Below, piece by piece: positions 28,976 to 37,721 of a DNA stretch of 64,000 nt. Made by a program: the position numbers and the translations under genes. This DNA is from Stenomitos rutilans HA7619-LM2 (GTDB taxonomy: Bacteria > Cyanobacteriota > Cyanobacteriia > Leptolyngbyales > Leptolyngbyaceae), in contig JAHHIE010000003.1 in the NCBI GenBank assembly GCA_019358945.1, positions 124,001-188,000 on the forward strand, in the 5' to 3' direction. Below the pieces are notes generated by a model. The model was not told the DNA's origin, made no database searches, and was given only the letters and a program-made list of their open reading frames with translations. The first letter of the stretch is position 1. Each line of letters starts with the position of its first letter.

Positions 28976-29533
28976 CTAAAATCGCAACCCTACACCTGCT
29001 TGAAGTGATGCAGCTGTATTGCCCCCTTTGCGATAAGCGTCAAAGGCAATAACGGCATTTCCAAAAATCACCGCCTGACTGTTTGGTAAAACATAATCAA
29101 TGCCTGGTTGAATCGCAAAGCCAGTTTTATTCCCCAATGGTGTCGTGCGATCGTCGTCCAGAGGCACGGCTGCGCCCACACCGAGATACACATCAGTGCG
29201 CCAGTTGATTGGGAGGTCATAAGAAATGGTAGGAACCAGCGTGGTGCGTTTACCAATCAATGCCTGTGCTCTAACCGAGACAGGCAGCTTGAGAAACTTA
29301 TAGCGAGCCGCAATCACCCCTGACGTCCGCTCAGGCTCTCCTGGCTCACCGTGAGTCAAGCCAACAGCTACCCCAGCACCCACATAGCTTCCGTAGGCAG
29401 CCTGTGCCGTCGCAGACGATTGGACAGTCAATAGCATACCAACGGCAAGGGCAGCGCCACCCAAAAACATAGAGCCGCTCTGCCAGAGTTGTGTTGTCTG
29501 CCGACTGGAAACGGCGCGCTTGAGATGGTTCAT
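28976..29533 (-). CDS. Outer-membrane beta-barrel-like protein
   Basis: A 185-residue exported protein with a signal peptide (hydrophobic core ~25-45, cleavage near ATAQA) followed by amphipathic beta-strands and a C-terminal Phe (AGVGLRF), the usual outer-membrane insertion signal. The strand pattern suggests a small 8-stranded barrel. The ATG at 29533 has AAGGAG upstream and is preferred to 29551. The gene is convergent with the hybrid kinase. Its substrate or role is unknown. Confidence 0.85.
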   Translation of the reverse strand: MNHLKRAVSSRQTTQLWQSGSMFLGGAALAVGMLLTVQSSATAQAAYGSYVGAGVAVGLTHGEPGEPERTSGVIAARYKFLKLPVSVRAQALIGKRTTLVPTISYDLPINWRTDVYLGVGAAVPLDDDRTTPLGNKTGFAIQPGIDYVLPNSQAVIFGNAVIAFDAYRKGGNTAASLQAGVGLRF

Positions 29534-29823
29534 GTAGTTACTCCTTAACACCCACTCAGCAAGGGCTTAGTTCAATGCTTAAATTTAGCCCAATTCTTGA
29601 AGATTGAAACACTTATTTAGGCAGTCACGGGATCAAGATTGCGTTTAGGATCAAGGACAATCACTCATGTTTTTAACGTTGGCTACTCTCGGTCAGCACA
29701 GCACAGCAAAAGAGGTGCTTGAATCTTCGCGATCGCCTATACTCAGCGTCACTGATGCCTGCGAGTAGAGCTGCAAAAGCTTTTCCTGATTACCCAACTT
29801 ACTTTATTTGTTAGCGTGTCTGT

Positions 29824-31701
29824 ATGTCAGAGCTTCTTCCTTCCGCCGATCGCTACAACCAATTGCTAGACCAGATTGTGCAAATGACCCTGAAGGGCAA
29901 TATTCGCTCGAAGGAACAGGTCTATCAGTTGCTCGTTGAAGGGGTTATCCCTGGCACGGGTGAATTGTTTGAGCGCAGTCTGCAAACGCAGGTTGAAAGC
30001 GTTCAAGTGCAGGTTGCGACAGAAACCGATGAGCTGAAACAGGCAAAAGCATCCCGTCGCCGTCGAGCACTTCAAACGATTCAAGGCGAGTGGGAACGCT
30101 GGCAACAGCAGAACCAGGCAACCGAAGCGATCGCCAGTGTGATCCAATCCGTGATTGCAGCGGATGCAGCACAACGACTGACGGAGTTTTTGCGCGCGAT
30201 CGATCCCAACCAGCCCCAGTGCTTAAGCAGCACGCAACTCAAACAACTTGCCACTGCACTTCAACAGCAGGGCGACGTGAGCGATACCGACACCCAGCAA
30301 GAGCTGTACCAGTTAGCCGCAGGCATTCGTCAAGGACTTGAGTCATGGGACAGAGTGCAAAGCCACCTTGTCAGTTGGATCTACGATCAGGGTCAGGCCC
30401 TTGGGTTTGCAGGTACGCCTGGACAGAGCAGTCCCTGGGCCGTGTGGTCAAAGCAGCTAACCAATCCTTTACTCATTCAGTTGTTTCGGGCACTGTCGCT
30501 GAATGAGTCTGTCAGTGAGTTTGCCGCTCGTCTTGCTAACTTAGACACGCGTACCTGGATTGAATTAGTCATTCTCTTACAGTACCTACAGCAAGGACTT
30601 ATCGCCTGGTTCGATCGGCTGGTGTACGATGCGAAAGTCGGTGCAAAGCTATCGATTTCTACGTTTCTAGCTTTCTCAATCATCTGGTCTCAACTGGCGC
30701 GAGGGTTTGCTCAGGCAACGGCATTGAACTCACTCCATCGCACCCAACTTTCAGAGGGGGCATTTCAAGTGACTCTGCAAATTTTGCGATCGTTTGCTCA
30801 GCGCCCATATTTTCCCCTTTATGGCGGCGTTTTTGCTTCGTTTCCAGGGAGCCAACTGCGGAGCATCGTGAACTACCTGAATGAACCACTGAAGCGTGTT
30901 GAAGGTACCCAGGAAAAAGCACGCATCTTAACGTTGATTGGCTCCTCAGAACGGGCACAAGGATTGCTCGATCGAGCCAAAGAATTTCACGATATTGCCA
31001 GAGAGATTGCAGCCGAAGCAGGCGATCGTCCCTGTGAGATTGCCAACCTCAACCATCTCAGCCGGACTTGTGTGGCTCAGAAACGCTACAGCGAAGCCAT
31101 TAATTACAGCCAAAGAGCGCTGATTTTGAGCCGTCAGTCGGGCGATCGCTTGGGGGAGGCCAATGCTCTGGTAAACCTGGGCTACAGCGAAGTGCTGCAA
31201 GCGCAACAGGTGGAGCAAGCCGAACCAGAAGTCTACGAAACGGCCATTAACTACTTACAGCAAGGCTTGAAGCTGGCGGAACAGTTGGGCGATCGTCAAA
31301 GCCAAGCATTCGCCTTTAACAGCCTGGGCATTGCGCATGTCGTGTTAGAGCAACCCAAAGCCGCGGTCGAGCATTTATTAGAGGGACTCAAAGCCGCTCA
31401 GGTTTCGGGGGATTTATACTTGCAAGGGCAGAACCTCGCGTACTTAGCAGAAGCCTACTACCGCTTACAAGATAGTAACAGAGCCATCTACACAGGTTGC
31501 CTGGGTATGTACTTCCTCGAAAGCATCGCCTCGCGTGAGTGGCGGCAACCCGCAGGACTGTTGACCATTCTCAAAGGACAGCTTGGTGAGACATTCGCGA
31601 CGATCTTAGCCCAGCTTCGCCCTGAACTGATTCCGACGATTGGCGTTGACGGCTATGATCATCTGCCCGTTTTGCTTGAGCAGTATCGGCAGCTTGAATA
31701 G
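29824..31701 (+). CDS. Large cytoplasmic TPR protein
   Basis: A 625-residue protein. The N-terminal half (1-~350) is helical, with a coiled-coil near residues 55-100 (QTQVESVQVQVATETDELKQAKA), and has no named domain. Residues ~360-580 hold five or six TPR units with Ala/Gly/Tyr spacing (AKEFHDIAREIAAEAGD, YSEAINYSQRALILSRQSGD, INYLQQGLKLAEQLGD, VEHLLEGLKAAQVSGD). No signal peptide is present. This arrangement recurs in cyanobacteria as a conserved hypothetical. It is a single gene without informative neighbours. Confidence 0.85.
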   Translation: MSELLPSADRYNQLLDQIVQMTLKGNIRSKEQVYQLLVEGVIPGTGELFERSLQTQVESVQVQVATETDELKQAKASRRRRALQTIQGEWERWQQQNQATEAIASVIQSVIAADAAQRLTEFLRAIDPNQPQCLSSTQLKQLATALQQQGDVSDTDTQQELYQLAAGIRQGLESWDRVQSHLVSWIYDQGQALGFAGTPGQSSPWAVWSKQLTNPLLIQLFRALSLNESVSEFAARLANLDTRTWIELVILLQYLQQGLIAWFDRLVYDAKVGAKLSISTFLAFSIIWSQLARGFAQATALNSLHRTQLSEGAFQVTLQILRSFAQRPYFPLYGGVFASFPGSQLRSIVNYLNEPLKRVEGTQEKARILTLIGSSERAQGLLDRAKEFHDIAREIAAEAGDRPCEIANLNHLSRTCVAQKRYSEAINYSQRALILSRQSGDRLGEANALVNLGYSEVLQAQQVEQAEPEVYETAINYLQQGLKLAEQLGDRQSQAFAFNSLGIAHVVLEQPKAAVEHLLEGLKAAQVSGDLYLQGQNLAYLAEAYYRLQDSNRAIYTGCLGMYFLESIASREWRQPAGLLTILKGQLGETFATILAQLRPELIPTIGVDGYDHLPVLLEQYRQLE

Positions 31702-31809
31702 GGAGTGCCATCTCACACGTGCCACTCCACAAACAGGTACATTTGCTGATTGATTACTTTTGTCACTTGTAATACTGAATATATTCATGTGTTTCAGGTG
31801 TTGGTGGAG

Positions 31810-32241
31810 ATGAGTCAAATGAACGCCTTTCAACGCTGGTTAGTGATTCCAATGGCAACTGCGATCGCCTGGGGAACCGCTTCAACCGCTCTCAGTCAGT
31901 CCGTTGCGATCACGCCCAACTCACAAACGATTCAACTGAGTGGAACATCCGGTGGCAGCAAGCGCGATGCCAAAGGGTGCGCTGGCTCCATTGCTGCGAC
32001 TCCCAACCACGTCATTCAGATTACGGACGATGCCAACTTGCAATTTACAGTGCAATCCTCTGGTGAGCCCACTCTGCTGATCCGCAGCGGTTCTGGGCAA
32101 GATTTTTGTGTGCCAGCCGATGAGTACTCGAATGGCAAAATTACAATTCCCGGACGGTGGAGCAAAGGTACCTACTCGGTGTACGTGGGCGATCGGGCCA
32201 AAGGTCAACATCCCTATACACTTTCTGTTTCTCGCAGCTAG
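31810..32241 (+). CDS. Small exported protein of unknown function
   Basis: About 143 residues with a signal peptide (LVIPMATAIAWGTASTALS) and a mature domain of beta type with a disulfide-capable Cys pair (KGCAGS and DFCVP). Its GTYSVYVGD near the end is typical of pre-peptidase-like or beta-sandwich domains. The start may be 31810 or 31819. The last codons and the stop lie in a 19-bp inverted repeat, and a strong terminator follows. Confidence 0.8.
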   Translation: MSQMNAFQRWLVIPMATAIAWGTASTALSQSVAITPNSQTIQLSGTSGGSKRDAKGCAGSIAATPNHVIQITDDANLQFTVQSSGEPTLLIRSGSGQDFCVPADEYSNGKITIPGRWSKGTYSVYVGDRAKGQHPYTLSVSRS

Positions 32242-32262
32242 AGTGCGAGAAACAGAAAGTGT
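32218..32262. other. 19-bp perfect hairpin spanning the stop codon
   Basis: Arms 32218-32236 and 32244-32262 are exact complements with a 7-base loop that contains the TAG stop. No T-run follows. It may shield the mRNA 3' end or affect termination. Confidence 0.75.
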
Positions 32263-32295
32263 TGGCATGCTATTAGTGGTTTAAAGACAATCAGC

Positions 32296-32336
32296 AAAGA
32301 GGGGGACGCTGCATGCAGCGTCCCCCTCTTTAATTT
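32296..32336 (+). terminator. Strong intrinsic terminator
   Basis: A fully palindromic 36-base element (32296-32331, GAGGGGGACGCTGC and complement) followed by TAATTTT. The long GC-rich stem makes it a strong terminator for the upstream gene; A's on the left may let it work in both directions. Confidence 0.88.
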
Positions 32337-32393
32337 TATGCAGAATACTTCTTAAATACGATCTTCACCCCTGACATAAGCGCCCTTGGTAGG

Positions 32394-32789
32394 CTAGTCA
32401 TCAAACGTCTGGGCGGACACCTCGACGGCACTGACATCGATCGTTCCAGGCGGAGTAAAACGGCTAAAGTGTCCGTTCTCAACCTTCAACGGCTCACTAC
32501 AGCTAGGGCAGACAAACTCTGTCTGGTTCAGGCTGAAAAATTCATGGTGACATACAGGACAATCTGACTGAATGAGATTACGTTTTAACCACCAACGAAA
32601 CCCAAAAAAGGCGATCACAGGTGTAATGATAATCAAACCAACCAGAATCAAAAATGATTTGACCAACCAGCCAAGGCCGATCGCGCCTAATAGCCAGATG
32701 ATGGCAAACGGCAACAGCCAGCGACTGACCTCAGCGAAGCCGCTTTGAAAATGCTTAAAACTATCCTGGTTCACGGCAGTCTCCTGCAC
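32394..32789 (-). CDS. Membrane protein with C-terminal zinc ribbon
   Basis: A 131-residue protein with two adjacent membrane segments (residues ~22-65) and a CPVC...CPSC zinc-ribbon-like motif at ~77-98. The Pro-rich tail after it is acidic. It resembles a conserved cyanobacterial family without known function. It is transcribed toward the strong terminator, next to petD on the same strand but separated by a repeat-containing spacer. Confidence 0.82.
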   Translation of the reverse strand: MQETAVNQDSFKHFQSGFAEVSRWLLPFAIIWLLGAIGLGWLVKSFLILVGLIIITPVIAFFGFRWWLKRNLIQSDCPVCHHEFFSLNQTEFVCPSCSEPLKVENGHFSRFTPPGTIDVSAVEVSAQTFDD

Positions 32790-32880
32790 AACGTCGTCTC
32801 GAATACTCCTATCCTACTGAGAAATTGCCCCGGTGCCTAAGAGAAATTCCCTACCTGTTTGGGTAGAGATCCCTACTATT

Positions 32881-32985
32881 TAGGACTTATGCAAACCTCG
32901 GAGGTTTCAACCAAGCATCAGATATTGTAACTAAACATAGTCGCTTAAACCTCCGAGGCTTTGGTCAGAATGCGTAAGTTCCGCG
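32881..32985. repeat. MITE-like element upstream of petD terminator region
   Basis: Imperfect inverted ends, TAGGACTTATGCA and TGCGTAAGTTCC, enclose two copies of the palindromic AAACCTCSGAGG motif, at about 32893-32907 and 32947-32960. The ends resemble those at 16441-16556. No coding frame lies inside. Confidence 0.55.
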
Positions 32986-33088
32986 CTACAAAATAACACC
33001 CATCGAACTCTCCCATAGCAAGCTGCCATTAAGAGAACCCAACAGGTGTTGATACAAACGAGTCTCTATTAGTCCAGAAACGGATGAT

Positions 33089-33571
33089 CTAGAACAAACC
33101 AAGCGTCAGAGACTTGTCAATAGGGAAGGCCGCGCCAATACCAAGCCAGAGCGTCACCAGTGTTCCAACCAAAAACACGGTTGTTGCAACGGGACGGCGG
33201 AACGGATTCTGAAACTTGTTTACGCTCTCGATGAAAGGAATGACAATCAAGCCCAATGGTACCGAAGCCATTGCTACTACACCCAACAGCTTGTTAGGGA
33301 CAGTCCGCAAGATTTGGAACACCGGGTAAAGATACCATTCCGGCAAAATTTCTAGCGGGGTTGCAAAGGGATCAGCAGGTTCGCCAATCGTTGCCGGATC
33401 GAGCACTGCGAGACCCACGTTAAGCGCGATCGTTCCCAGAATCACCACTGGAAAGATATAGAGCAAATCGTTAGGCCATGCAGGCTCACCATAATAATTG
33501 TGACCCATACCCTTGGCAAGCTTGGCACGCAACTGAGGATCGGATAGATCCGGTTTTTTAACCGTTGCCAT
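33089..33571 (-). CDS. petD: Cytochrome b6f complex subunit IV
   Basis: The 160-residue product has the full subunit IV pattern: [38 protein letters not shown] at the start (given here in part), the PEWYLYP quinol-site motif (PEWY) and three membrane helices. It completes the cytochrome b fold in the thylakoid complex that links the two photosystems. It follows petB by about 130 bp, the usual petBD order. Confidence 0.98.
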   Translation of the reverse strand: MATVKKPDLSDPQLRAKLAKGMGHNYYGEPAWPNDLLYIFPVVILGTIALNVGLAVLDPATIGEPADPFATPLEILPEWYLYPVFQILRTVPNKLLGVVAMASVPLGLIVIPFIESVNKFQNPFRRPVATTVFLVGTLVTLWLGIGAAFPIDKSLTLGLF

Positions 33572-33702
33572 AGTAAAATCGCTCTCCTATTTGTTCTGAA
33601 GTCGGCAGGGGGTGCAAGCAGTGAAGTCTGAGCAAAGTAGTTTCCACTATATAAGGTCTGATCCGAAATAAGCACCTATCCCGGATCGTCGTCAGAAAAC
33701 CC

Positions 33703-34371
33703 TTACAACGGGCCAGAAATACCTTGCTTGCGAATCATCAAAAAGTGCAGCAGCATGAAGACTGCAATCAACCAGGGCAGGACGAACGTGTGAGCGCTGT
33801 AATAACGGGTTAGAGTTGCCTGACCAACGCTAGAACCGCCCCGTAGCAAATCAGAAATGAGTACGCCAACCACTGGAATGGCTTCGGGTACGCCAGACAC
33901 AATCTTGACTGCCCAATAACCAATCTGATCCCAGGGCAGTGAGTAACCTGTCACCCCAAAAGAGACCGTGATGACGGCAAGGATAACGCCTGTAACCCAG
34001 GTCAATTCACGGGGCTTTTTAAAGCCACCCGTCAAATAAACCCGGAACACATGCAGAATCATCATGAGCACCATCATGCTGGCAGACCAGCGGTGAATAG
34101 AGCGAATGAGCCAGCCAAAGCTAACTTCGTTCATGATGTACTGAACGGATTCAAACGCTTCTGCCACAGTGGGCCTGTAGTAAAAGGTCATCGCAAACCC
34201 AGTAGCGAACTGGATGAGGAAGCAAACTAACGTAATGCCGCCTAGACAGTAAAAAATGTTTACGTGGGGAGGGACGTACTTGCTAGAAATATCGTCGGCG
34301 AGTGCCTGAACCTCTAACCGCTCCTCGAACCATTGGTATGCTTTCGAGTCGGTTACCTGCTTAGTGAACAT
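33703..34371 (-). CDS. petB: Cytochrome b6
   Basis: A 222-residue protein with four membrane helices, the paired heme-binding histidines ([18 protein letters not shown] and [18 protein letters not shown]) and the Cys of the c-type heme in FYCLGG. It carries electrons across the thylakoid membrane. Length and start match cyanobacterial PetB. It heads petBD and is divergent from ctpA. Confidence 0.98.
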   Translation of the reverse strand: MFTKQVTDSKAYQWFEERLEVQALADDISSKYVPPHVNIFYCLGGITLVCFLIQFATGFAMTFYYRPTVAEAFESVQYIMNEVSFGWLIRSIHRWSASMMVLMMILHVFRVYLTGGFKKPRELTWVTGVILAVITVSFGVTGYSLPWDQIGYWAVKIVSGVPEAIPVVGVLISDLLRGGSSVGQATLTRYYSAHTFVLPWLIAVFMLLHFLMIRKQGISGPL

Positions 34372-34635
34372 GAAGCAAGAATTCCTAAAAGATGTATTGC
34401 TGTTCCTAAAGAATGTAACACAGACACAGGCTGCTTTTCATGCGAAAAACGAATCATTATGATGGCTCGATCGTCTAGTAGCACAGGGGTCTTCTCGCGT
34501 TTGCCATCCGGCGCGACTGAGGCTGGCAATCCTTAAGGTCAGATAAAGTTTTCTAAAGCCGATGGTCTGCCTAATGGTGCGATCGCACGGTAGCTAGTAG
34601 CAGACTTTCTCTGACTGACGTTAAGATTAGTCACT

Positions 34636-35895
34636 ATGAGCAAAAATCACTCCTGGGCTAGACGGCTTATCGCTGTTCTGTTAACGGTTTTGATCACGTT
34701 GGGTTGGGCCGTGCCGCAAGCGCAGGCACTAACGGATGAGCAAAAGCTGCTGGCAGAAGTTTGGCGATTGGTTGATCGTGCTTATGTAGACGACACGTTT
34801 AACCATCAAAACTGGTGGCTGGTGCGCCAGAAAGCGTTTAAGCAGCCGTTGGGCGATCGTGAGCAGACCTATGCAGCCATTCAACAAATGCTGACAAGTT
34901 TGGATGACCCGTTTACGCGGTTACTCAAACCTGTGCAATACCGAAGTTTACAGACCAACACCTCTGGCGAACTAACTGGCGTTGGATTGCAAATTGCGTC
35001 GGATGCCGAGACAGGCAAGTTACGCGTGATTGCACCCATTGCAGGCTCACCTGCCGATCGCGCAGGAGTCAAGCCAGCCGACACTATTGTGAAAATTGAC
35101 GGAGTGCCCACAGCGACTCTGACACTTGATGAAGCAGCCGCAAGGATGCGGGGCATCATTGGTAGCCAGGTGACGCTGACGATTCAACGCGAAAGCGAGG
35201 CACCGATTGAACTGAACGTGGTGCGCGCTCGCATTGAATTGAATCCAGTCTATGCCGAATTGCGATCGCAGCCTCCTTCGGCAAACAAGGATACTCCTGC
35301 CAACGTTGGCTATATTCGCTTGAGCCAATTTAATGCGAATGCCACGGTTGAACTTGCTCACGCCATCGAACGTCTGGAAAAGCAAGGGGCAGATTCATAC
35401 ATTTTGGACTTGCGGAATAATCCGGGTGGGTTGCTGCAAGCAGGCATTGAGATCGCTCGTCTCTGGCTCAACAAAGGCACGATCGTCTACACCGTGAATC
35501 GACAAGGCATTCAAGGCAGTTTTGAGGCCACAGAGCAAGCTTTGACAAGCGATCCCCTGGTGGTGCTGGTCAACCAGGGCACAGCCAGCGCCAGTGAAAT
35601 CCTCGCCGGAGCTTTGAAGGATAATGGTCGCGCTACGATTTTGGGCGAAAAGACCTTTGGCAAAGGCTTGATTCAATCCCTCTTCGATTTATCCGATGGG
35701 TCGGGATTGGCTGTGACAGTCGCAAAGTATGAAACGCCTGCTCACATTGATATCAATAAACTTGGCATTAAGCCAGATGTGACCGTGCCACTTGATCCCA
35801 TTACAGGTGCACAAGTAGCAACACCCGACGATCGCCAGTATCAAACCGCTGTAGAGCTGTTGACTACCCATTCCATGATTGCTGGGGCTGCCTGA
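34636..35895 (+). CDS. ctpA: Carboxyl-terminal processing protease CtpA
   Basis: A 419-residue exported serine protease that in cyanobacteria trims the C-terminus of the photosystem II D1 protein in the lumen. It has a signal peptide (residues ~8-32, ending QAQA), a PDZ domain (residues ~95-185) and the tail-specific protease domain with the catalytic Ser in NQGTASASEILAGAL and Lys in LGEKTFGKG. The TGA stop overlaps the ATG of the next gene by one base, so the two are translationally coupled. Confidence 0.97.
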   Translation: MSKNHSWARRLIAVLLTVLITLGWAVPQAQALTDEQKLLAEVWRLVDRAYVDDTFNHQNWWLVRQKAFKQPLGDREQTYAAIQQMLTSLDDPFTRLLKPVQYRSLQTNTSGELTGVGLQIASDAETGKLRVIAPIAGSPADRAGVKPADTIVKIDGVPTATLTLDEAAARMRGIIGSQVTLTIQRESEAPIELNVVRARIELNPVYAELRSQPPSANKDTPANVGYIRLSQFNANATVELAHAIERLEKQGADSYILDLRNNPGGLLQAGIEIARLWLNKGTIVYTVNRQGIQGSFEATEQALTSDPLVVLVNQGTASASEILAGALKDNGRATILGEKTFGKGLIQSLFDLSDGSGLAVTVAKYETPAHIDINKLGIKPDVTVPLDPITGAQVATPDDRQYQTAVELLTTHSMIAGAA

Positions 35896-37151
35896 TGCCA
35901 GGGCTGCCTGCCGAGCGCACCTATCACGACCCGCTGCATGGCGCGATCGCGCTGGATGGCAGCGATCCCACTGAAGCGTTACTCATTCGGTTAATTGATA
36001 CACCTGCCTTTCAGCGGCTGCGGCGGGTACGGCAGTTGGGGCCAGCCAGCCTTACCTTTCATGGTGCTGAGAGTTCACGGTTCACGCATTCAATTGGGGT
36101 ACTGGCGATCGCACGTCGAGCCTTCGATCGTTTAGCCAAATCCTATCCCCAGCTTCAGCCCTACCGTGCGGTTGTGCTTTGCGCGGCTTTACTGCATGAC
36201 ATTGGGCACGGGCCGTTTAGCCACACTGGAGAAGACGTTTTTGGCAGCAACCATGAGCACTGGACGGGTCGCATTTTGCAGGAGTCGCAACCCATTCGAG
36301 ACGCGTTGGATGCCCTTGATCCCACGCTGCTAGGGCAAATACTTCAGGTCTACGTGAAAAAGCATCCCATCCCGCTGGTCTGGCAACTGGTATCAAGCCA
36401 ATTGGACTGCGATCGCCTCGATTACCTGATGCGCGATAGCTACTTTACCGGAGCCTCCTACGGCAGAATCGATTTAGATCGGATTCTCATGGCGATGCGC
36501 TACGACCCAGTGACGCAGCAGCTTGTGGTCGCACGGAAAGGCATGACTGCTGTTGAGCATTACTTAATCGTGCGCTACTTCATGTATGCCCAGGTATACA
36601 ACCATCCCAAAAACATTGCTGCCTGTTGGGTGTTGCAGCAAGCGTTTGTGCGTGCTCGTGAGTTGTTGCAGCAAGGCTGGCTAGAGGTCGATGATACCGT
36701 CAAGGCATGGCTCTCTGGAGACTGTCCACGCCTGCCCTTGCAGCAGTATCTCGCGGCGGACGATGGTGTTTTTACCTATCACCTGCAACGCTGGCAAACC
36801 AGTGACGATCCGCTTTTGGCTGATCTGTGCCGACGGTTTATCGATCGTGATTTACCCAAGGCACTGGATGTCACGCATCTCGCTCAGGAGGAGCGTCAAG
36901 CCCTGTTACAGTCTGTCTATCAACGGCTCACACCGAGCAACGCGACCTATTATGTCGGTTTGCAAGTATCTCTGAGCCGTGGCTATACCCTTTATCAGCG
37001 TGGAATCAGGTGTCAAACTACCCAGGGATTGCAGGAATTAAGCGAATTGTCTCCCCTGGTGCAAACGTTAACCACTCCTTATGAGCGAGCATGGCTGATC
37101 TACCCACGCGCGATCGAGCCTGCCCTGTCTGCGCTATTGAAAGCACCCTGA
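35895..37151 (+). CDS. HD-domain phosphohydrolase (dGTPase-like)
   Basis: A 418-residue metal-dependent phosphohydrolase. The HD motif appears in ALLHDIGHGPFSHTGED, with the first metal His in SRFTHSIGV and the last Asp in LDCDRLDYLMRDS. The family acts on nucleotides such as dNTPs or related phosphates; specificity cannot be read. ATG overlaps the ctpA stop (TGATG). The coupling with ctpA may be merely genomic. Confidence 0.93.
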   Translation: MPGLPAERTYHDPLHGAIALDGSDPTEALLIRLIDTPAFQRLRRVRQLGPASLTFHGAESSRFTHSIGVLAIARRAFDRLAKSYPQLQPYRAVVLCAALLHDIGHGPFSHTGEDVFGSNHEHWTGRILQESQPIRDALDALDPTLLGQILQVYVKKHPIPLVWQLVSSQLDCDRLDYLMRDSYFTGASYGRIDLDRILMAMRYDPVTQQLVVARKGMTAVEHYLIVRYFMYAQVYNHPKNIAACWVLQQAFVRARELLQQGWLEVDDTVKAWLSGDCPRLPLQQYLAADDGVFTYHLQRWQTSDDPLLADLCRRFIDRDLPKALDVTHLAQEERQALLQSVYQRLTPSNATYYVGLQVSLSRGYTLYQRGIRCQTTQGLQELSELSPLVQTLTTPYERAWLIYPRAIEPALSALLKAP

Positions 37152-37721
37152 GGCGACAGAAGCGATCGCAAACGTGTGCCGTTCAGCTAACTGTCGGATG
37201 ACTTCTTGAGTGTTACTCGTTACGCTTAAGCAAATATACGTCATCATTCGAGGTGTTTTAGTACGCAAAGGTTACGATGCAAAAGTTCCTGACACGTAGC
37301 AGTAAGTGTTTGCCCTTTAGAACGCGAACGTATGAGCTATAGCAGTCCTAAATCATTTGTGAGATTGAGAGGCTTTGTGAGAAAGGATTCCAGTGGAATC
37401 CTTTCTCACAATCCAAACAGGATCGCTATAGATGCCAAACCGATGTTTGATTCAAGCCTTGCTTTTTTACATTTAGAGTCCAGTGATCTGTCGTATTGTT
37501 TGCTGTAGCTGTATTGTTTGTTGTAATTGATATGACATCTATCGCATTCTTGAAGCAACTGTAAAACGAAGAGGCTTTGAAGAAGGATTCGTTCAGAAGC
37601 TTTTTCACCAGCCAAATAGGATTGCTACATTGCTGGAACCTTGGACTGAAGCAAGTTGTTGAGGATCTGGCTTGATGTAAACAAGCCCGTTTGCAGATGT
37701 TTGCTCTCTACTTCTGGTGAC
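37152..37721. other. Spacer with repeats before the CBS kinase
   Basis: About 570 bp with no convincing gene. It holds the 93-bp element at 37338-37430 and a more decayed relative at roughly 37555-37632 (AGAGGCTTTG..AAGGATTC...AAATAGGATTGCTA). The minus-strand frame at 37406-37615 merely reads through these repeats. Confidence 0.6.
37338..37430. repeat. 93-bp MITE-like element with central 17-bp palindrome
   Basis: Inverted termini TATAGCAGTCCT and AGGATCGCTATA flank a perfect hairpin, arms 37376-37392 and 37394-37410 (TGTGAGAAAGGATTCCA and complement). Terminal motifs of the type ATAGGATTGCTAT recur near 37617, 47738, 48343 and 50383. Confidence 0.65.

Noticed and set aside
37406-37615. 69-residue minus-strand ORF between the HD protein and the CBS kinase
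   Set aside because: Runs through the palindromic element and its decayed copy; Lys/Asn/Thr-rich without family features.
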